Shown here: in pieces, positions 52,341 to 61,181 of the stretch
Layout: every line of letters starts with the position of its first letter
Position numbering within the stretch: position 1 is the stretch's first letter
Origin: WHTX01 sp038255145
GTDB taxonomy: Bacteria > Actinomycetota > Acidimicrobiia > Acidimicrobiales > CAIXPF01
DNA: 64,000 nucleotides
Assembly (NCBI GenBank): GCA_038255145.1
Contig: JBBSLP010000012.1
Span: forward strand, 30,111-94,110
Direction of reading: 5' to 3'
Translations under genes and position numbers: made by a program
Notes under the pieces: generated by a model
The model's database searches: none
The model's input: the letters and a program-made list of their open reading frames with translations, nothing else
What the model was told of the DNA's origin: nothing

Positions 52341-54713
52341 TCAGGCCTTGAACCAGCCGGCCACGTCGGCCACCAGGTCGGTGGCGCCGGCGGTGTAGAG
52401 GCACACCTTGCCGTCAGCCGACACCGGGGCCATGACCAGGTTGGGCACGGTGTGACCGGGGGTGAAGTTGAGGTTGGAGGCCAGGGGCAGGGCGCCGCAG
52501 GGCCACACGGTGACGAAGCCGTCGGCCGAGGGCGACGCCGCGGTCACGTTGAGCACCACGGCGGTGGCCCCGACAGGCACCTGGGCCCGACCCGTCACCG
52601 CCAGGCGGATCTCGCCACCGGCAGCCAGGGTGCCCTGGGCCTGGAAGGCGCCGTCCACCGTGGGTGACTGGCGGGTGTCCAGCAGCCGCACCGGGGAGGC
52701 CCCGGCGAAGTCGGCCCCCGTGGGGAACCAGGCGGCCACGTCGGCGATGAGCTGGGTGGTGCCCGCCGAGTACAGGCACACCTTGCCGCCGGCCCCGACC
52801 TCGCTGACCACCAGGTTGGGCACGGTGCGGCCAGGCTCGAAGTTCAGGTTGGAGGCTACGGGCACCGGGGCCCCACAGGGGAACACGGTCACGTAGCCCC
52901 AGGTGGTGGGATCGGCCGCGGTGACGTTGACGACCACGGAACCGGCATCACCCGGCACCCCGCCCCGGTTGACCACGGGCAGCTCGACGATCTGGCCGGC
53001 GCTCACGGCGCCCACCCCGCTCGACCAGCCGTCCACCGTGGGCAGCCCCCGGGTGTCGAGCAGCCGGGACGGCGACATGGCACCGAAGTCGGCCCCTGCC
53101 GGCAGGTAGGCGGCCACATCGGCCACCAACTGGGTGCCACCGGCGGCGAACAGGCACACCTTGCCCCCCACGCCGATCTTGGAGACCACCAGGTTGGGCA
53201 CCGTCTGGCCCGGGTCGTAGTTGAGGTTGGAGGCCAGCGGCCGGTTCGTGCCGCACGGCCACGCCGTGACGAAGCCGTAGGCATCGGGCTCCACCGCGGT
53301 CACGTTGAGGACCACGCTGTCGGCCCAGGCGGGCACGCCGCCGCGGCCCGTCACCGGCAGCTCGACGGTGTTGCCGGCCGCCACCCGACCGACCCAGGGC
53401 TGCTGGCCGTCCACCGTGGGCAGGCCCCGGGTGTCGAGCAGACGGGCCGGCGCCACCGAACCGAAGTCGGGCTGCCCGGCGGGCACCGCCACCCGGCGGG
53501 CGTCGACGAGAGGGCCGCCGATGCCGGCGAAGGTGGGGCCGCTGCCGGTGATGAGGGAGACCACATCGTCAGCCGTCCGGCTGGGGTCAGCAGCGAGGGC
53601 CAGGGCGGCGATGCCGGCCACGACCGGGGTGGCCGACGAGGTCCCGTTGAACATGGACACGGTGCCGTTGGGCTTCTGGGCCACGTTGAGCCCGGGGGCG
53701 GCCACGTCGACCCACGCCCCCCGGTTGGAGTAGTCGAACAGCTGGCCCGCCGCGGTCACCGCGGCCACACCGATGGCGTCGGGGTGGGCGCCGGGGTAGC
53801 TCTCCACCGTGGTCGACGAGTTCCCCGCTGCCCCCACCACGACGATGCCGGCGGCCCGGGCCGAGGCCACGGCGGCGTCCATGATGGGCGATCGGGTCGG
53901 CGTGCCCAGGCTGAGGCTGATGACCCGGGCCCCGTGCGTCCGGGCGTAGTTGATGCCCGAGGCCACCGCAGTGGCCGAGCCCGACCCGCTGGCGTCGAGC
54001 ACCCGCACGGGCAGGATGCGGCAGCTCCAGCACACCCCGGCGGCAGCGATGCCGTTGCCCCCGGCGCCGGCGGCCACCGTGGCCGCCTGCGTACCGTGGG
54101 CGTTCTCGTCGGCGGCGTTGTTGTCGCTGTCGACGAAGTCGTAGCCGGGCAGGACCCGCCCGGCCAGCTCGGACACCGGGGTGACGCCGGTGTCGACGAT
54201 GGCGATGATGGTGTCGGCACCGGTGGTGACGTCCCACGCCCCGGTGATGCCGGCGGGGCCGAAGCCGTTCTGCGCCGGCCAGTTGGGATCGTTGGGCTCG
54301 AGGGTGGCGTGCACCATGGGGTCGAGGCCCATCACGTCGGCGCCCGAGGCGGCCAGCTCGTCACTGACCCGGGCGGCGTCGGCCGCGGGCACCTCGACCA
54401 CGGCGTGGTCGGTGCCATAGACCTTGCTCACCTCGACCTCGTCCGAAGCGTTGTCGGCCACGTCGTCGAGGTGGCGCACCGAGCCGCCGTCCAGGCTGAC
54501 CACGATGCGCACCCGGCCGTCGGCGTCGGCGACCTCAGGGGTGGCGGAGGCGACCTCAGGGGTGGCGAGGGTGGCGGGATCACCGCCGGCCACGGGCACC
54601 TCGACGGGATCGGGCTGAGCGATGTCGGCCCCGGCCACGGCCGTGGGCCCGAGGGCCAGGGCCACCGTGGCGAGGAGGGCAAGAGCCCCCGCTGCCTTCC
54701 TCGTACCTCGCAT
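52341..54713 (-). CDS. Secreted subtilisin-like serine protease with three LLDTR-type C-terminal repeats
   Basis: 790 residues. A signal peptide (KAAGALALLATVALALGPTA) is followed by an inhibitor-I9-like propeptide and an S8 domain: Asp174 in AIVDTGV, His206 in NAHGTQAATVAAG, oxyanion Asn in GAAGNSS, and Ser359 in FNGTSSATPVVAG. Residues about 428-790 are three repeats of about 118 residues, each with PxRLLDTRxxPTVDG, VVLNVTA, GFVTVWPCG, ASNLN and TVPNLV, two Cys each. Such repeats occur on many secreted proteins of Acidimicrobiia and probably bind the cell surface. ATG 54713 has GGGGAGA upstream. A likely exported, self-processed protease. Confidence 0.92.
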   Translation of the reverse strand: MRGTRKAAGALALLATVALALGPTAVAGADIAQPDPVEVPVAGGDPATLATPEVASATPEVADADGRVRIVVSLDGGSVRHLDDVADNASDEVEVSKVYGTDHAVVEVPAADAARVSDELAASGADVMGLDPMVHATLEPNDPNWPAQNGFGPAGITGAWDVTTGADTIIAIVDTGVTPVSELAGRVLPGYDFVDSDNNAADENAHGTQAATVAAGAGGNGIAAAGVCWSCRILPVRVLDASGSGSATAVASGINYARTHGARVISLSLGTPTRSPIMDAAVASARAAGIVVVGAAGNSSTTVESYPGAHPDAIGVAAVTAAGQLFDYSNRGAWVDVAAPGLNVAQKPNGTVSMFNGTSSATPVVAGIAALALAADPSRTADDVVSLITGSGPTFAGIGGPLVDARRVAVPAGQPDFGSVAPARLLDTRGLPTVDGQQPWVGRVAAGNTVELPVTGRGGVPAWADSVVLNVTAVEPDAYGFVTAWPCGTNRPLASNLNYDPGQTVPNLVVSKIGVGGKVCLFAAGGTQLVADVAAYLPAGADFGAMSPSRLLDTRGLPTVDGWSSGVGAVSAGQIVELPVVNRGGVPGDAGSVVVNVTAADPTTWGYVTVFPCGAPVPVASNLNFEPGRTVPNLVVSEVGAGGKVCLYSAGTTQLIADVAAWFPTGADFAGASPVRLLDTRQSPTVDGAFQAQGTLAAGGEIRLAVTGRAQVPVGATAVVLNVTAASPSADGFVTVWPCGALPLASNLNFTPGHTVPNLVMAPVSADGKVCLYTAGATDLVADVAGWFKA

Positions 54714-54939
54714 GCGATCTCCCCTGCTGGCGACCCGTCCGGTTCCGCCACCGGCACGAAGTGGAGGTCGCCCGCGCCACTAACCGTGGGCAACGGCGCA
54801 CTCAGGGCCTCACTTGAGGAATCGTCACCAACCCGGGATTGGGCACGGGGGCATCGACCCACCGTCCATCCGGCTGGGGTCGCCAGCAGCTGAGGGGCCG
54901 CCTTTTGCTCTTCGCCCGCCGACCTGGTCAACTGGCCGC

Positions 54940-55890
54940 GTGGGACGACGAGGGGCGCTCGAACGCCCGGCGCTCGACCGCTACCGCTCGTTCTCGAGGT
55001 CCGATTGGGCCGCGTTGCGGAGCTCGACGCCACTGCACCTCGACGAGCGAGAGCTCGCCGGCATCATCAGCTTCAACGACAACCTGACCCTCGCCGAGGT
55101 GGGCGACGTCTACCTACCTCTGACGAGGTTGCTGAACCTGCACATCTCCGCCGTCCAGGACCTGCACCGGGCCACGGACACGTTCCTGCGCAAGTCCAGC
55201 CGCAAGGTCCCCTTCGTGATCGGCATCGCCGGTTCGGTGGCCGTGGGCAAGAGCACCACGGCGCGCCTGCTCCAGCTGCTGCTGGCCCGCTGGGAACACC
55301 ACACCCGAGTCGACCTGGTCACCACGGACGGGTTCCTCTACCCCACGGCCACGCTCGAGGAGCGGGGCATGATGGGGCGCAAGGGCTTCCCCGAGAGCTA
55401 CGACGTGCGCCGCCTGCTGCAGTTCCTGGCCGACGTCAAGGCCGGCTGCCCTGTGGTGCGGGCGCCCGTCTACTCCCACCTGGCCTACGACATCGTGCCC
55501 CACGAGTACCAGGTCGTGCGCCGCCCCGACGTGCTCATCGTCGAGGGGCTCAACGTGCTGCAGCAGTCGGGCGAGTCCCAGCAGACGGTCGTCTCGGACT
55601 TCTTCGACTTCTCCATCTACGTCGACGCCGAGGAGTCCGACATCGAGCGCTGGTACATCGAGCGCTTCCTGGACTTCCGCAAGACGGTGTTCGCCGACGA
55701 GCGGTCGTACTTCCACCGCTACGCCAGCCTCAGCACCGACGAGGCGCTGGCCACGGCCAAGGGCATCTGGGCCACCATCAACGGTCCCAACCTGGCCGAC
55801 AACCTCCTCCCCACCCGGGAGCGGGCCCACCTGGTGCTCAAGAAGGGCCCCGATCACGAGGTCAGCGGCATCCGCATGCGCCGCATCTGA
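54940..55890 (+). CDS. coaA: Pantothenate kinase, type I
   Basis: 316 residues. Phosphorylates pantothenate, the first step of coenzyme A synthesis. The P-loop is GIAGSVAVGKSTTARLL (Lys104); DLVTTDGFLYP, RKGFPESYDVRRLLQFL, YSHLAYDIVPHE and EGLNVLQ are type I markers, as in E. coli and Mycobacterium CoaA. The GTG at 54940 leaves a short N-terminal tail. It diverges from the subtilase gene by about 225 bases and ends before a bidirectional terminator. Confidence 0.95.
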   Translation: MGRRGALERPALDRYRSFSRSDWAALRSSTPLHLDERELAGIISFNDNLTLAEVGDVYLPLTRLLNLHISAVQDLHRATDTFLRKSSRKVPFVIGIAGSVAVGKSTTARLLQLLLARWEHHTRVDLVTTDGFLYPTATLEERGMMGRKGFPESYDVRRLLQFLADVKAGCPVVRAPVYSHLAYDIVPHEYQVVRRPDVLIVEGLNVLQQSGESQQTVVSDFFDFSIYVDAEESDIERWYIERFLDFRKTVFADERSYFHRYASLSTDEALATAKGIWATINGPNLADNLLPTRERAHLVLKKGPDHEVSGIRMRRI

Positions 55891-55933
55891 CCGCCGGCCC
55901 CTGACCCGAACGACGAACGACGGCCCGCATGAC

Positions 55934-55965
55934 GAGGGGGCGCCACCTGCAGGTGGCGCCCCCTC
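55934..55965. terminator. Bidirectional terminator between coaA and the SDR gene
   Basis: GAGGGGGCGCCACCT and AGGTGGCGCCCCCTC are perfect 15-base arms separated by two bases, a near-continuous palindrome. It lies between two convergent genes (stops at 55890 and 55987). Confidence 0.88.
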
Positions 55966-55986
55966 ACCTCGTTCAGCGGAGAACGG

Positions 55987-56895
55987 CTACCAGTCCTTGT
56001 CCTTGCCGCTCATGTCGGCGTTGGGGCGGGCCTTGGCCAGCAGGTCCCGCAGGATGGCGTCGATCTGGGTGGGGTCGTCGACGGCCTCGGCCGTCGGACC
56101 CCGGTGCCAGCTCTCGGCGATGGCCAGGACCCGGCCCGAGGACTCGAACACCCGGCCGGTGATGCCGGCGGACTGGGGCGAAGCCAGCCACGTGGCCAGC
56201 GGGGCGATCCACCGGGGCGACATGGCCTCGCGGGCGGCCTCGTCGTCCTGGGGCATGCCGGGTAGGCCCTCGGTCATGCGGGTCAGGGCGCCGGGGGCGA
56301 TGGCGTTGACCGTCACCCCGTAGCGGCCGACCTCGCGGGCGGCGATCTGGGTGAAGCTGGCGATGCCGGCCTTGGCCGCGCCGTAGTTGGTCTGTCCGGG
56401 GTTGCCGTAGATGCCCGACACCGAGGTGGTGTTGATGAGGCGGGCGTCGTTGGTCTCGCCGTTCTTGGCCCGCTCACGCCAGTAGGCCACGGCCCAGCGC
56501 GACGGGGCGAAGGTGCCCTTGAGGTGGACCTTGATGACCGCGTCCCACTCTTCCTCGGTCATGTTGGCCAGCACCCGGTCCCGCAGGATGCCGGCGTTGT
56601 TGATGAGGGCGTCGAGGCCCCCGAAGGTCTCGATGGCTGTGTTCACCAGGCGCTGGGCGCCTTCCCACGACGAGACGTCGTCGCCGTTGGCCACAGCCTC
56701 GCCACCGAAGCCCTTGATCTCGTCGACGACCTGCTGGGCCGGCGAGACGTCGCCGCCGCTGCCGTCGACGCTGCCGCCGAGGTCGTTGACCACGACCTTG
56801 GCCCCGTGCTCGGCCAGCATCAGCGCGTGCTCGCGCCCGATGCCGCGCCCCGCACCGGTGACGATGCAGATCCGTCCTTCACACATCCGAGCCAT
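55987..56895 (-). CDS. Short-chain dehydrogenase, 17-beta-HSD4 / (3R)-hydroxyacyl-CoA dehydrogenase type
   Basis: 302 residues. The NAD motif is IVTGAGRGIGREHALMLAEHGAKVVVNDLGG, the mark of the peroxisomal multifunctional-enzyme type of SDR, with DDVSSW, INNAG (99-102), Ser158/160, Tyr171 and Lys175 (YGAAKAG). Substrates of this branch are hydroxyacyl-CoAs or hydroxysteroids. A C-terminal extension of about 60 residues (AESWHRGPTAEAVDDP to DMSGKDKDW) is kept in this actinobacterial group. ATG 56895 has GGAGAGG upstream. With the racemase, hydratase and thioesterases it suggests branched-acyl or sterol breakdown. Confidence 0.9.
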   Translation of the reverse strand: MARMCEGRICIVTGAGRGIGREHALMLAEHGAKVVVNDLGGSVDGSGGDVSPAQQVVDEIKGFGGEAVANGDDVSSWEGAQRLVNTAIETFGGLDALINNAGILRDRVLANMTEEEWDAVIKVHLKGTFAPSRWAVAYWRERAKNGETNDARLINTTSVSGIYGNPGQTNYGAAKAGIASFTQIAAREVGRYGVTVNAIAPGALTRMTEGLPGMPQDDEAAREAMSPRWIAPLATWLASPQSAGITGRVFESSGRVLAIAESWHRGPTAEAVDDPTQIDAILRDLLAKARPNADMSGKDKDW

Positions 56896-57081
56896 CCGTG
56901 ACACCTCTCCGTCGAGCGGTCCGGGCGTCTCCCGGTCCCAGGGCGCAGCGCGACCGGTGTGCCGTTTTAGTCCCGTGGGCCCCCAGATGCCCCTTCCGGG
57001 TCCGGCCGGCCACCGCCTCGGCCACGCAACCGGGCGGCGCGACCCCCCGCAGGGGGCCCCGGTGCGCGAACCTTGCACGAA

Positions 57082-58851
57082 GTGAACCGGCTCCGTCTGA
57101 CCGCGCTCGCCACCGTGGGTGTCCCCGCCGCCCTCCTGCTCCTGTTGGTGCTGGCCTGGGCCGTCGACTCGTTCGGCGGCGCCAAGGTGCCGCGCAACGT
57201 GACCGTGGCCGGCCGTGACGTCGGCGGGCTGGACGAGACCCAGCTCCGGGCGTCGCTCGACGAGCTGTCGGCCCAGATCGGGACCACTCCGGTCAACATC
57301 GTGACCCCTCGTGGGCCCCTGGCCTCGACGGCGGCCGACCTGGGCCTCGACCTCGACGAGCCCGCCACCGCCAGCGCCGCCCTCGACGTCGGCCGCGGAG
57401 GCGCGGTGGTCCTTCGCCCGTTGCGCTGGCTGGGTTCCTTCTTCGGCCACACCGACGCCCCCACCAGCTTCGCCGTCGACCAGGCCAAGGTGGCCACCAC
57501 CGTCACCGCCCTCGAGGCCGCGGTGGCGACCACGGCCGTCGAGCCCGAGGTGGCGTTCCAGGACGGCATCCTCGTCGTCGAGCCCGGCTCCCCCGGCGAA
57601 GGCCTCGACCCCGCCCAGGTGGCCACGGCCCTGGCCCGGGTCGACGAGGCCCCCAAGGGTGCGCTGACGGTGGACGTCGACTTCGTGCCCGTGGACCCCC
57701 GGTTCAGCAACGAGGAGGCCCAGGTCTTCGTCGGTCGGGTCAACGCGGCCACGGCAGGGCCCATCCAGGTCGACGTCGGCGGCACGGCCCAATCCCTCGA
57801 CGGCACCGCCCTGCGTCCCTTCGTGGGGGCCACCCCGGGCGACGCCGGCCTGGCCGTGACCCTGGAGCCCCAGGGCACGCTCGACCTGCTCGCCTCGACC
57901 TTCGCCGACGCCGCCACCGCCCCCCAGGACGCCACCGCCAGCGTGTCGGGGGGACAGGTGGTCGTGTCGGGGGGCAGTGCGGGCACGGTGTGCTGCGAGC
58001 CCAGCGCCGTGGCCGCGCTGACCCAGGTCATCGAAGGCGGCCCGCAGCCCGCGATCCTGCAGCTCACCGTGCAGGAGCCCGCCCGGGGCGCCGACTACTT
58101 CGCCGAGCTGGGCATCACCCAGGTCGTGTCCTCGTTCACCACCAACTACCCGTGCTGCCTGGCCCGGGTGACCAACATCCACCGCATGTCCGACATGGTC
58201 ACCGGCACCGTCGTCGCTCCCGGGGAGATCTTCTCCCTGAACGCGGTGACCGGGCGCCGCACCCTGGCCAAGGGCTTCCTGTCCGCCGGGGTCATCCTCG
58301 ACGCCACCTTCGCCGAGGACGTGGGCGGCGGGGTGTCCCAGTACTCGACCACCCTGTTCAACGCGGCGTTCTTCGGCGGCCTCGACTTCTACGAGTACAT
58401 GGCCCACGGCCAGTACATCTCCCGCTACCCCTATGGGCGTGAGGCCACCCTGTCGTTCCCCAGCCCCGACCTCAAGTTCAAGAACATCACCCCCTACGGC
58501 ATCCTGATCTGGTCCACCTACAGCGACACGTCGATCACCGTCGAGCTGTACTCGACGCCCTTCGTGTCCGGCCAGCAGACAGGCCAGACCGTCGAGCAGT
58601 ACGGCGAAGCGTGCAAGCTGGTCACCACCCAGCGCACCATCACGTGGCTGACGGGGGAGACCGCCACCGACACCGTGTCGGCCGTGTACCAGGACGCCGA
58701 CGGCGTGCGCTGCGACGGCAGCCGCCAGGAGCCGGAGACGACTACCACGACCACCGATCCGAACGCCCCGCCGACCACGGCACCCGTGGTCCCCAACGCG
58801 CCGACCACCACGGCGGCAGCACCTCCCACCACCGCCGCGGCCGCCGGCTGA
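57082..58851 (+). CDS. VanW-family membrane-anchored protein with peptidoglycan-binding-4 domains
   Basis: 589 residues. A single N-terminal helix (LATVGVPAALLLLLVLAWAVD) anchors it outside the membrane. Two PG_binding_4 units follow (about 30-310; 'VTVAGRDVGGLDETQL', 'GTALRPFV'), then the VanW domain (about 335-505): SSFTTNYPCCLARVTNIHRM, GTVVAPGEIFSLN, GGGVSQYSTTLFNAAFFGGL and GREATLSFPSPDLKF. The C-terminus is Thr/Pro/Ala-rich. VanW's biochemical role is not settled; it is a wall-associated domain. GTG 57082. Its stop TGA overlaps the next gene's ATG (TGATG). Confidence 0.88.
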   Translation: MNRLRLTALATVGVPAALLLLLVLAWAVDSFGGAKVPRNVTVAGRDVGGLDETQLRASLDELSAQIGTTPVNIVTPRGPLASTAADLGLDLDEPATASAALDVGRGGAVVLRPLRWLGSFFGHTDAPTSFAVDQAKVATTVTALEAAVATTAVEPEVAFQDGILVVEPGSPGEGLDPAQVATALARVDEAPKGALTVDVDFVPVDPRFSNEEAQVFVGRVNAATAGPIQVDVGGTAQSLDGTALRPFVGATPGDAGLAVTLEPQGTLDLLASTFADAATAPQDATASVSGGQVVVSGGSAGTVCCEPSAVAALTQVIEGGPQPAILQLTVQEPARGADYFAELGITQVVSSFTTNYPCCLARVTNIHRMSDMVTGTVVAPGEIFSLNAVTGRRTLAKGFLSAGVILDATFAEDVGGGVSQYSTTLFNAAFFGGLDFYEYMAHGQYISRYPYGREATLSFPSPDLKFKNITPYGILIWSTYSDTSITVELYSTPFVSGQQTGQTVEQYGEACKLVTTQRTITWLTGETATDTVSAVYQDADGVRCDGSRQEPETTTTTTDPNAPPTTAPVVPNAPTTTAAAPPTTAAAAG

Positions 58852-60152
58852 TGGGCACCCCAGCCGAGACGCCGGGGACGAGCCCGGCGGCACGGGCGTC
58901 GGGTCGCGCCGATGGCGTGCTCGACGTCGTCATCGTCGGCGCGGGGCCGGCGGGCACCGCCGCGGCGGTCGAACTGGCCCGGGCCGGCGCCGACGTCCTC
59001 GTGGTCGACAAGGCCACCTTCCCCCGCGACAAGTGCTGCGGCGACGGGCTGACGGCCATGGCCCTGCGCCACCTCGAGCACCTCGGGCTGCGCACCGACG
59101 CCGTGGCCTCGTGGACCGACGTGCACCGCGTCGCCCTGCACTCCCCCTCGGGTCGCGTCGTCGACCTGCCCCTGCCCTCCGGCCCCGGGGTGCACGCCGC
59201 CGTAGCCAGGCGGCGTGACCTCGATGCCGCCCTCGTCGACCGGGCCCGGGCCAGCGGCGCCCGGGTGGCCGAGGGGGTCACGTTGCGGGGCGCGGCGGCC
59301 GACGACACCGGGGTCACCTTGACGCTCGACGGGCTCACTGCCGGCGGCCACGGGCCGGCCACGGTGCGGGCCCGCCACGTCATCGGCGCCGATGGGGCGT
59401 GGTCGCCACTGCGTCGGGCCCTGGGCCTGGGCCCCAAGGGTTACCGGGGCGATTGGCACGCCTTCCGCCAGTACGCGGCCAACACCGACATCGGCCCCGA
59501 CCTGCACGTCATCTTCGAGGCCGACCTGCTGCCCGGCTACGCCTGGGCCTTCCCCCTGCCCGACGGCGGGGCCAACATCGGCTTCGGCGTGCTCCGGGGA
59601 GGCCCGGTGGCCGTGGGCGACATGGGCCCCCTGTGGCGTGAGCTGTGCGCCCGCCCCGCCCTGGCCGACCTGTTGGGCCCCAACAGCGAGCCCGACGGGC
59701 CCCTGCGGGCCTGGCCCATCCCCGCCCGCCTGGGGGCCGTGCCCCTGGCCGAGGGCAGGGTGATGTTCGTGGGCGACGCGGCGGCGGTCACCGATCCGCT
59801 GACGGGGGAGGGCATCGGCCAGGCCCTGATGACGGGCATGGCCGCGGCCGAGGCCCTGGTGGCCACGGCCGGGGGCCGGGTCGGTGACGCATCGGCCCAC
59901 TACCAGGCCGCGGTCCGGCGAGAGCTCGACCTCGACCACCGGCTGGGACGGGGCCTGGCCACCGTGCTGGCCCACGGGCGGGGCACCCGGGGGGCGCTGC
60001 GGGCCGCGGACACCAACGACTGGACCCGGCGCAACTTCGCCCGGTGGATGTTCGAGGACTACCCCCGGGCCGTGATCGCCACCCCCCACCGCTGGGCCCG
60101 GGGCATGTTCCACGGCGCCGGCGCCTACGCCGAGGAGCCCGCCGCCGTCTGA
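58851..60152 (+). CDS. Geranylgeranyl-reductase-family FAD oxidoreductase
   Basis: 433 residues. The FAD motif VVIVGAGPAGTAAAVELARAG is at about 27-46; further signatures are DKCCGDGLTAMALRHLEHLGL (the PxxCxGxh turn of GGR/DGGGPL reductases), ARHVIGADGAWSPLRR and FVGDAAAVTDPLTGEGIGQAL. Family members saturate isoprenoid chains of menaquinone, lipids or chlorophyll; the actinobacterial menaquinone reductase MenJ is one. ATG 58851 is coupled to the VanW stop, an odd pairing of wall and quinone/lipid functions. Substrate uncertain. Confidence 0.88.
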   Translation: MGTPAETPGTSPAARASGRADGVLDVVIVGAGPAGTAAAVELARAGADVLVVDKATFPRDKCCGDGLTAMALRHLEHLGLRTDAVASWTDVHRVALHSPSGRVVDLPLPSGPGVHAAVARRRDLDAALVDRARASGARVAEGVTLRGAAADDTGVTLTLDGLTAGGHGPATVRARHVIGADGAWSPLRRALGLGPKGYRGDWHAFRQYAANTDIGPDLHVIFEADLLPGYAWAFPLPDGGANIGFGVLRGGPVAVGDMGPLWRELCARPALADLLGPNSEPDGPLRAWPIPARLGAVPLAEGRVMFVGDAAAVTDPLTGEGIGQALMTGMAAAEALVATAGGRVGDASAHYQAAVRRELDLDHRLGRGLATVLAHGRGTRGALRAADTNDWTRRNFARWMFEDYPRAVIATPHRWARGMFHGAGAYAEEPAAV

Positions 60153-60180
60153 CGGTCCGCCCCCGACCGGGCGTGCGCCG

Positions 60181-60993
60181 TCAGCCCTGGGGGGGCATGC
60201 GCAGGAGGATCTCCTGGGCCACGGTGGCCACGTGCTTGCCGTCCGCCGTCCAGATCTGACCCACGGTCAGGCCCCGGGCCGCAGCGGTGGACTGGGGTAC
60301 CAGTTCGGACAGCAGCCACTGGTCGACGCGCACGGGGCGGTGGAACCAGACCGAGTGGTCGAGGGACACCGACATGCGCCCCTCGAGGCCGGGGTGGCCG
60401 GCGTGGGGCTGGCGCACCGAACGGGTGGGGCCGTGGTCCGAGGCGTAGGCCAGCCCGTAGACGTGCATGGCGGCATCAGGGCCCAGTTCGCCCTTGAGGC
60501 GGAACCACATGTGCCGGGTGTGCTCGGGGGCGCCCGGCTGTGCTTCGCGCCCGGGCACGTCGCGGCACTCGAAGACCTCGCTGTCGTAGCGACCGGCGCG
60601 GAGCCCCTCGGGCCCGGGCACCCCCCGGGGGAAGGTGCGCTCGTAGTCCACGCCCGCCTCGGGGGCGTGGAAGGACACGGTCAGCAGGAACACCGGATCG
60701 GGGCGCTCGTCCTGGGTGACGACGACGCGACGGGTGGCGAACGAGCCGCCGTCACGGCTGCGCTCGACGGTGTGGCGCAGGGGTACGCCGGCCCGGGGCG
60801 CGGCCAGGAACGAGGCGTGCAGCGAATGGGGCCACCGGGGCCGGGCCACGGTGCGATGGGCGGCCTGGAGGGACTGGGCCACCAACAGGCCTCCGAAGAC
60901 GGGACCGGTCTCCACCCAGGTCGAGCCTTCCCAGACGTCGTCGCCCACCTGCTCGAGCTGGAGGCGCTGCTCCAACGGGGACCGCTCGGTCAT
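60181..60993 (-). CDS. Acyl-CoA thioesterase II (TesB family), second copy
   Basis: 270 residues. WVETGPVFGGLLVAQSLQAA, HSLHASFLAAPRAGVPL, VSLDHSVWFHRPVRVDQWLL and the end VGQIWTADGKHVATVAQEILLRM follow the double hot-dog plan, with Asp and Gln active-site residues. It shares that order with the copy at 17701 but little more. ATG 60993 is used; its ATGA overlaps the stop of a possible small gene upstream. Converges on the reductase gene with 28 bases between. Confidence 0.9.
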   Translation of the reverse strand: MTERSPLEQRLQLEQVGDDVWEGSTWVETGPVFGGLLVAQSLQAAHRTVARPRWPHSLHASFLAAPRAGVPLRHTVERSRDGGSFATRRVVVTQDERPDPVFLLTVSFHAPEAGVDYERTFPRGVPGPEGLRAGRYDSEVFECRDVPGREAQPGAPEHTRHMWFRLKGELGPDAAMHVYGLAYASDHGPTRSVRQPHAGHPGLEGRMSVSLDHSVWFHRPVRVDQWLLSELVPQSTAAARGLTVGQIWTADGKHVATVAQEILLRMPPQG

Positions 60994-61181
60994 CGGGGGA
61001 TCGGCCCCTTCCCCCCGGTCGGGAGCCGGTTGCTGAGGTGCCCGTCGGTGGGGTGCAGGTCGGTCAGCCACGAGGGCAGCTCATGCCTCGGGCGCCCCGT
61101 CCCGGGGATGTCCCCGGGCTCGTGGCCCCACTCCAACATCTCGTCCACCCGTGCATCCGCCGCCTCCCGCCCGACACCCAC
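60990..61181 (-). CDS. Possible 63-residue protein coupled to the thioesterase
   Basis: A short frame from ATG 61181 whose TGA overlaps the thioesterase ATG. Codons end in G or C nearly throughout. It is polar (DEMLEWGHEPGDIPGTGRPR, then LPSWLTDLHPTDGHLS), with no signal peptide or known motif. The tight overlap argues for a real gene; the size and lack of family against it. Confidence 0.4.
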   Translation of the reverse strand: MGVGREAADARVDEMLEWGHEPGDIPGTGRPRHELPSWLTDLHPTDGHLSNRLPTGGKGPIPR

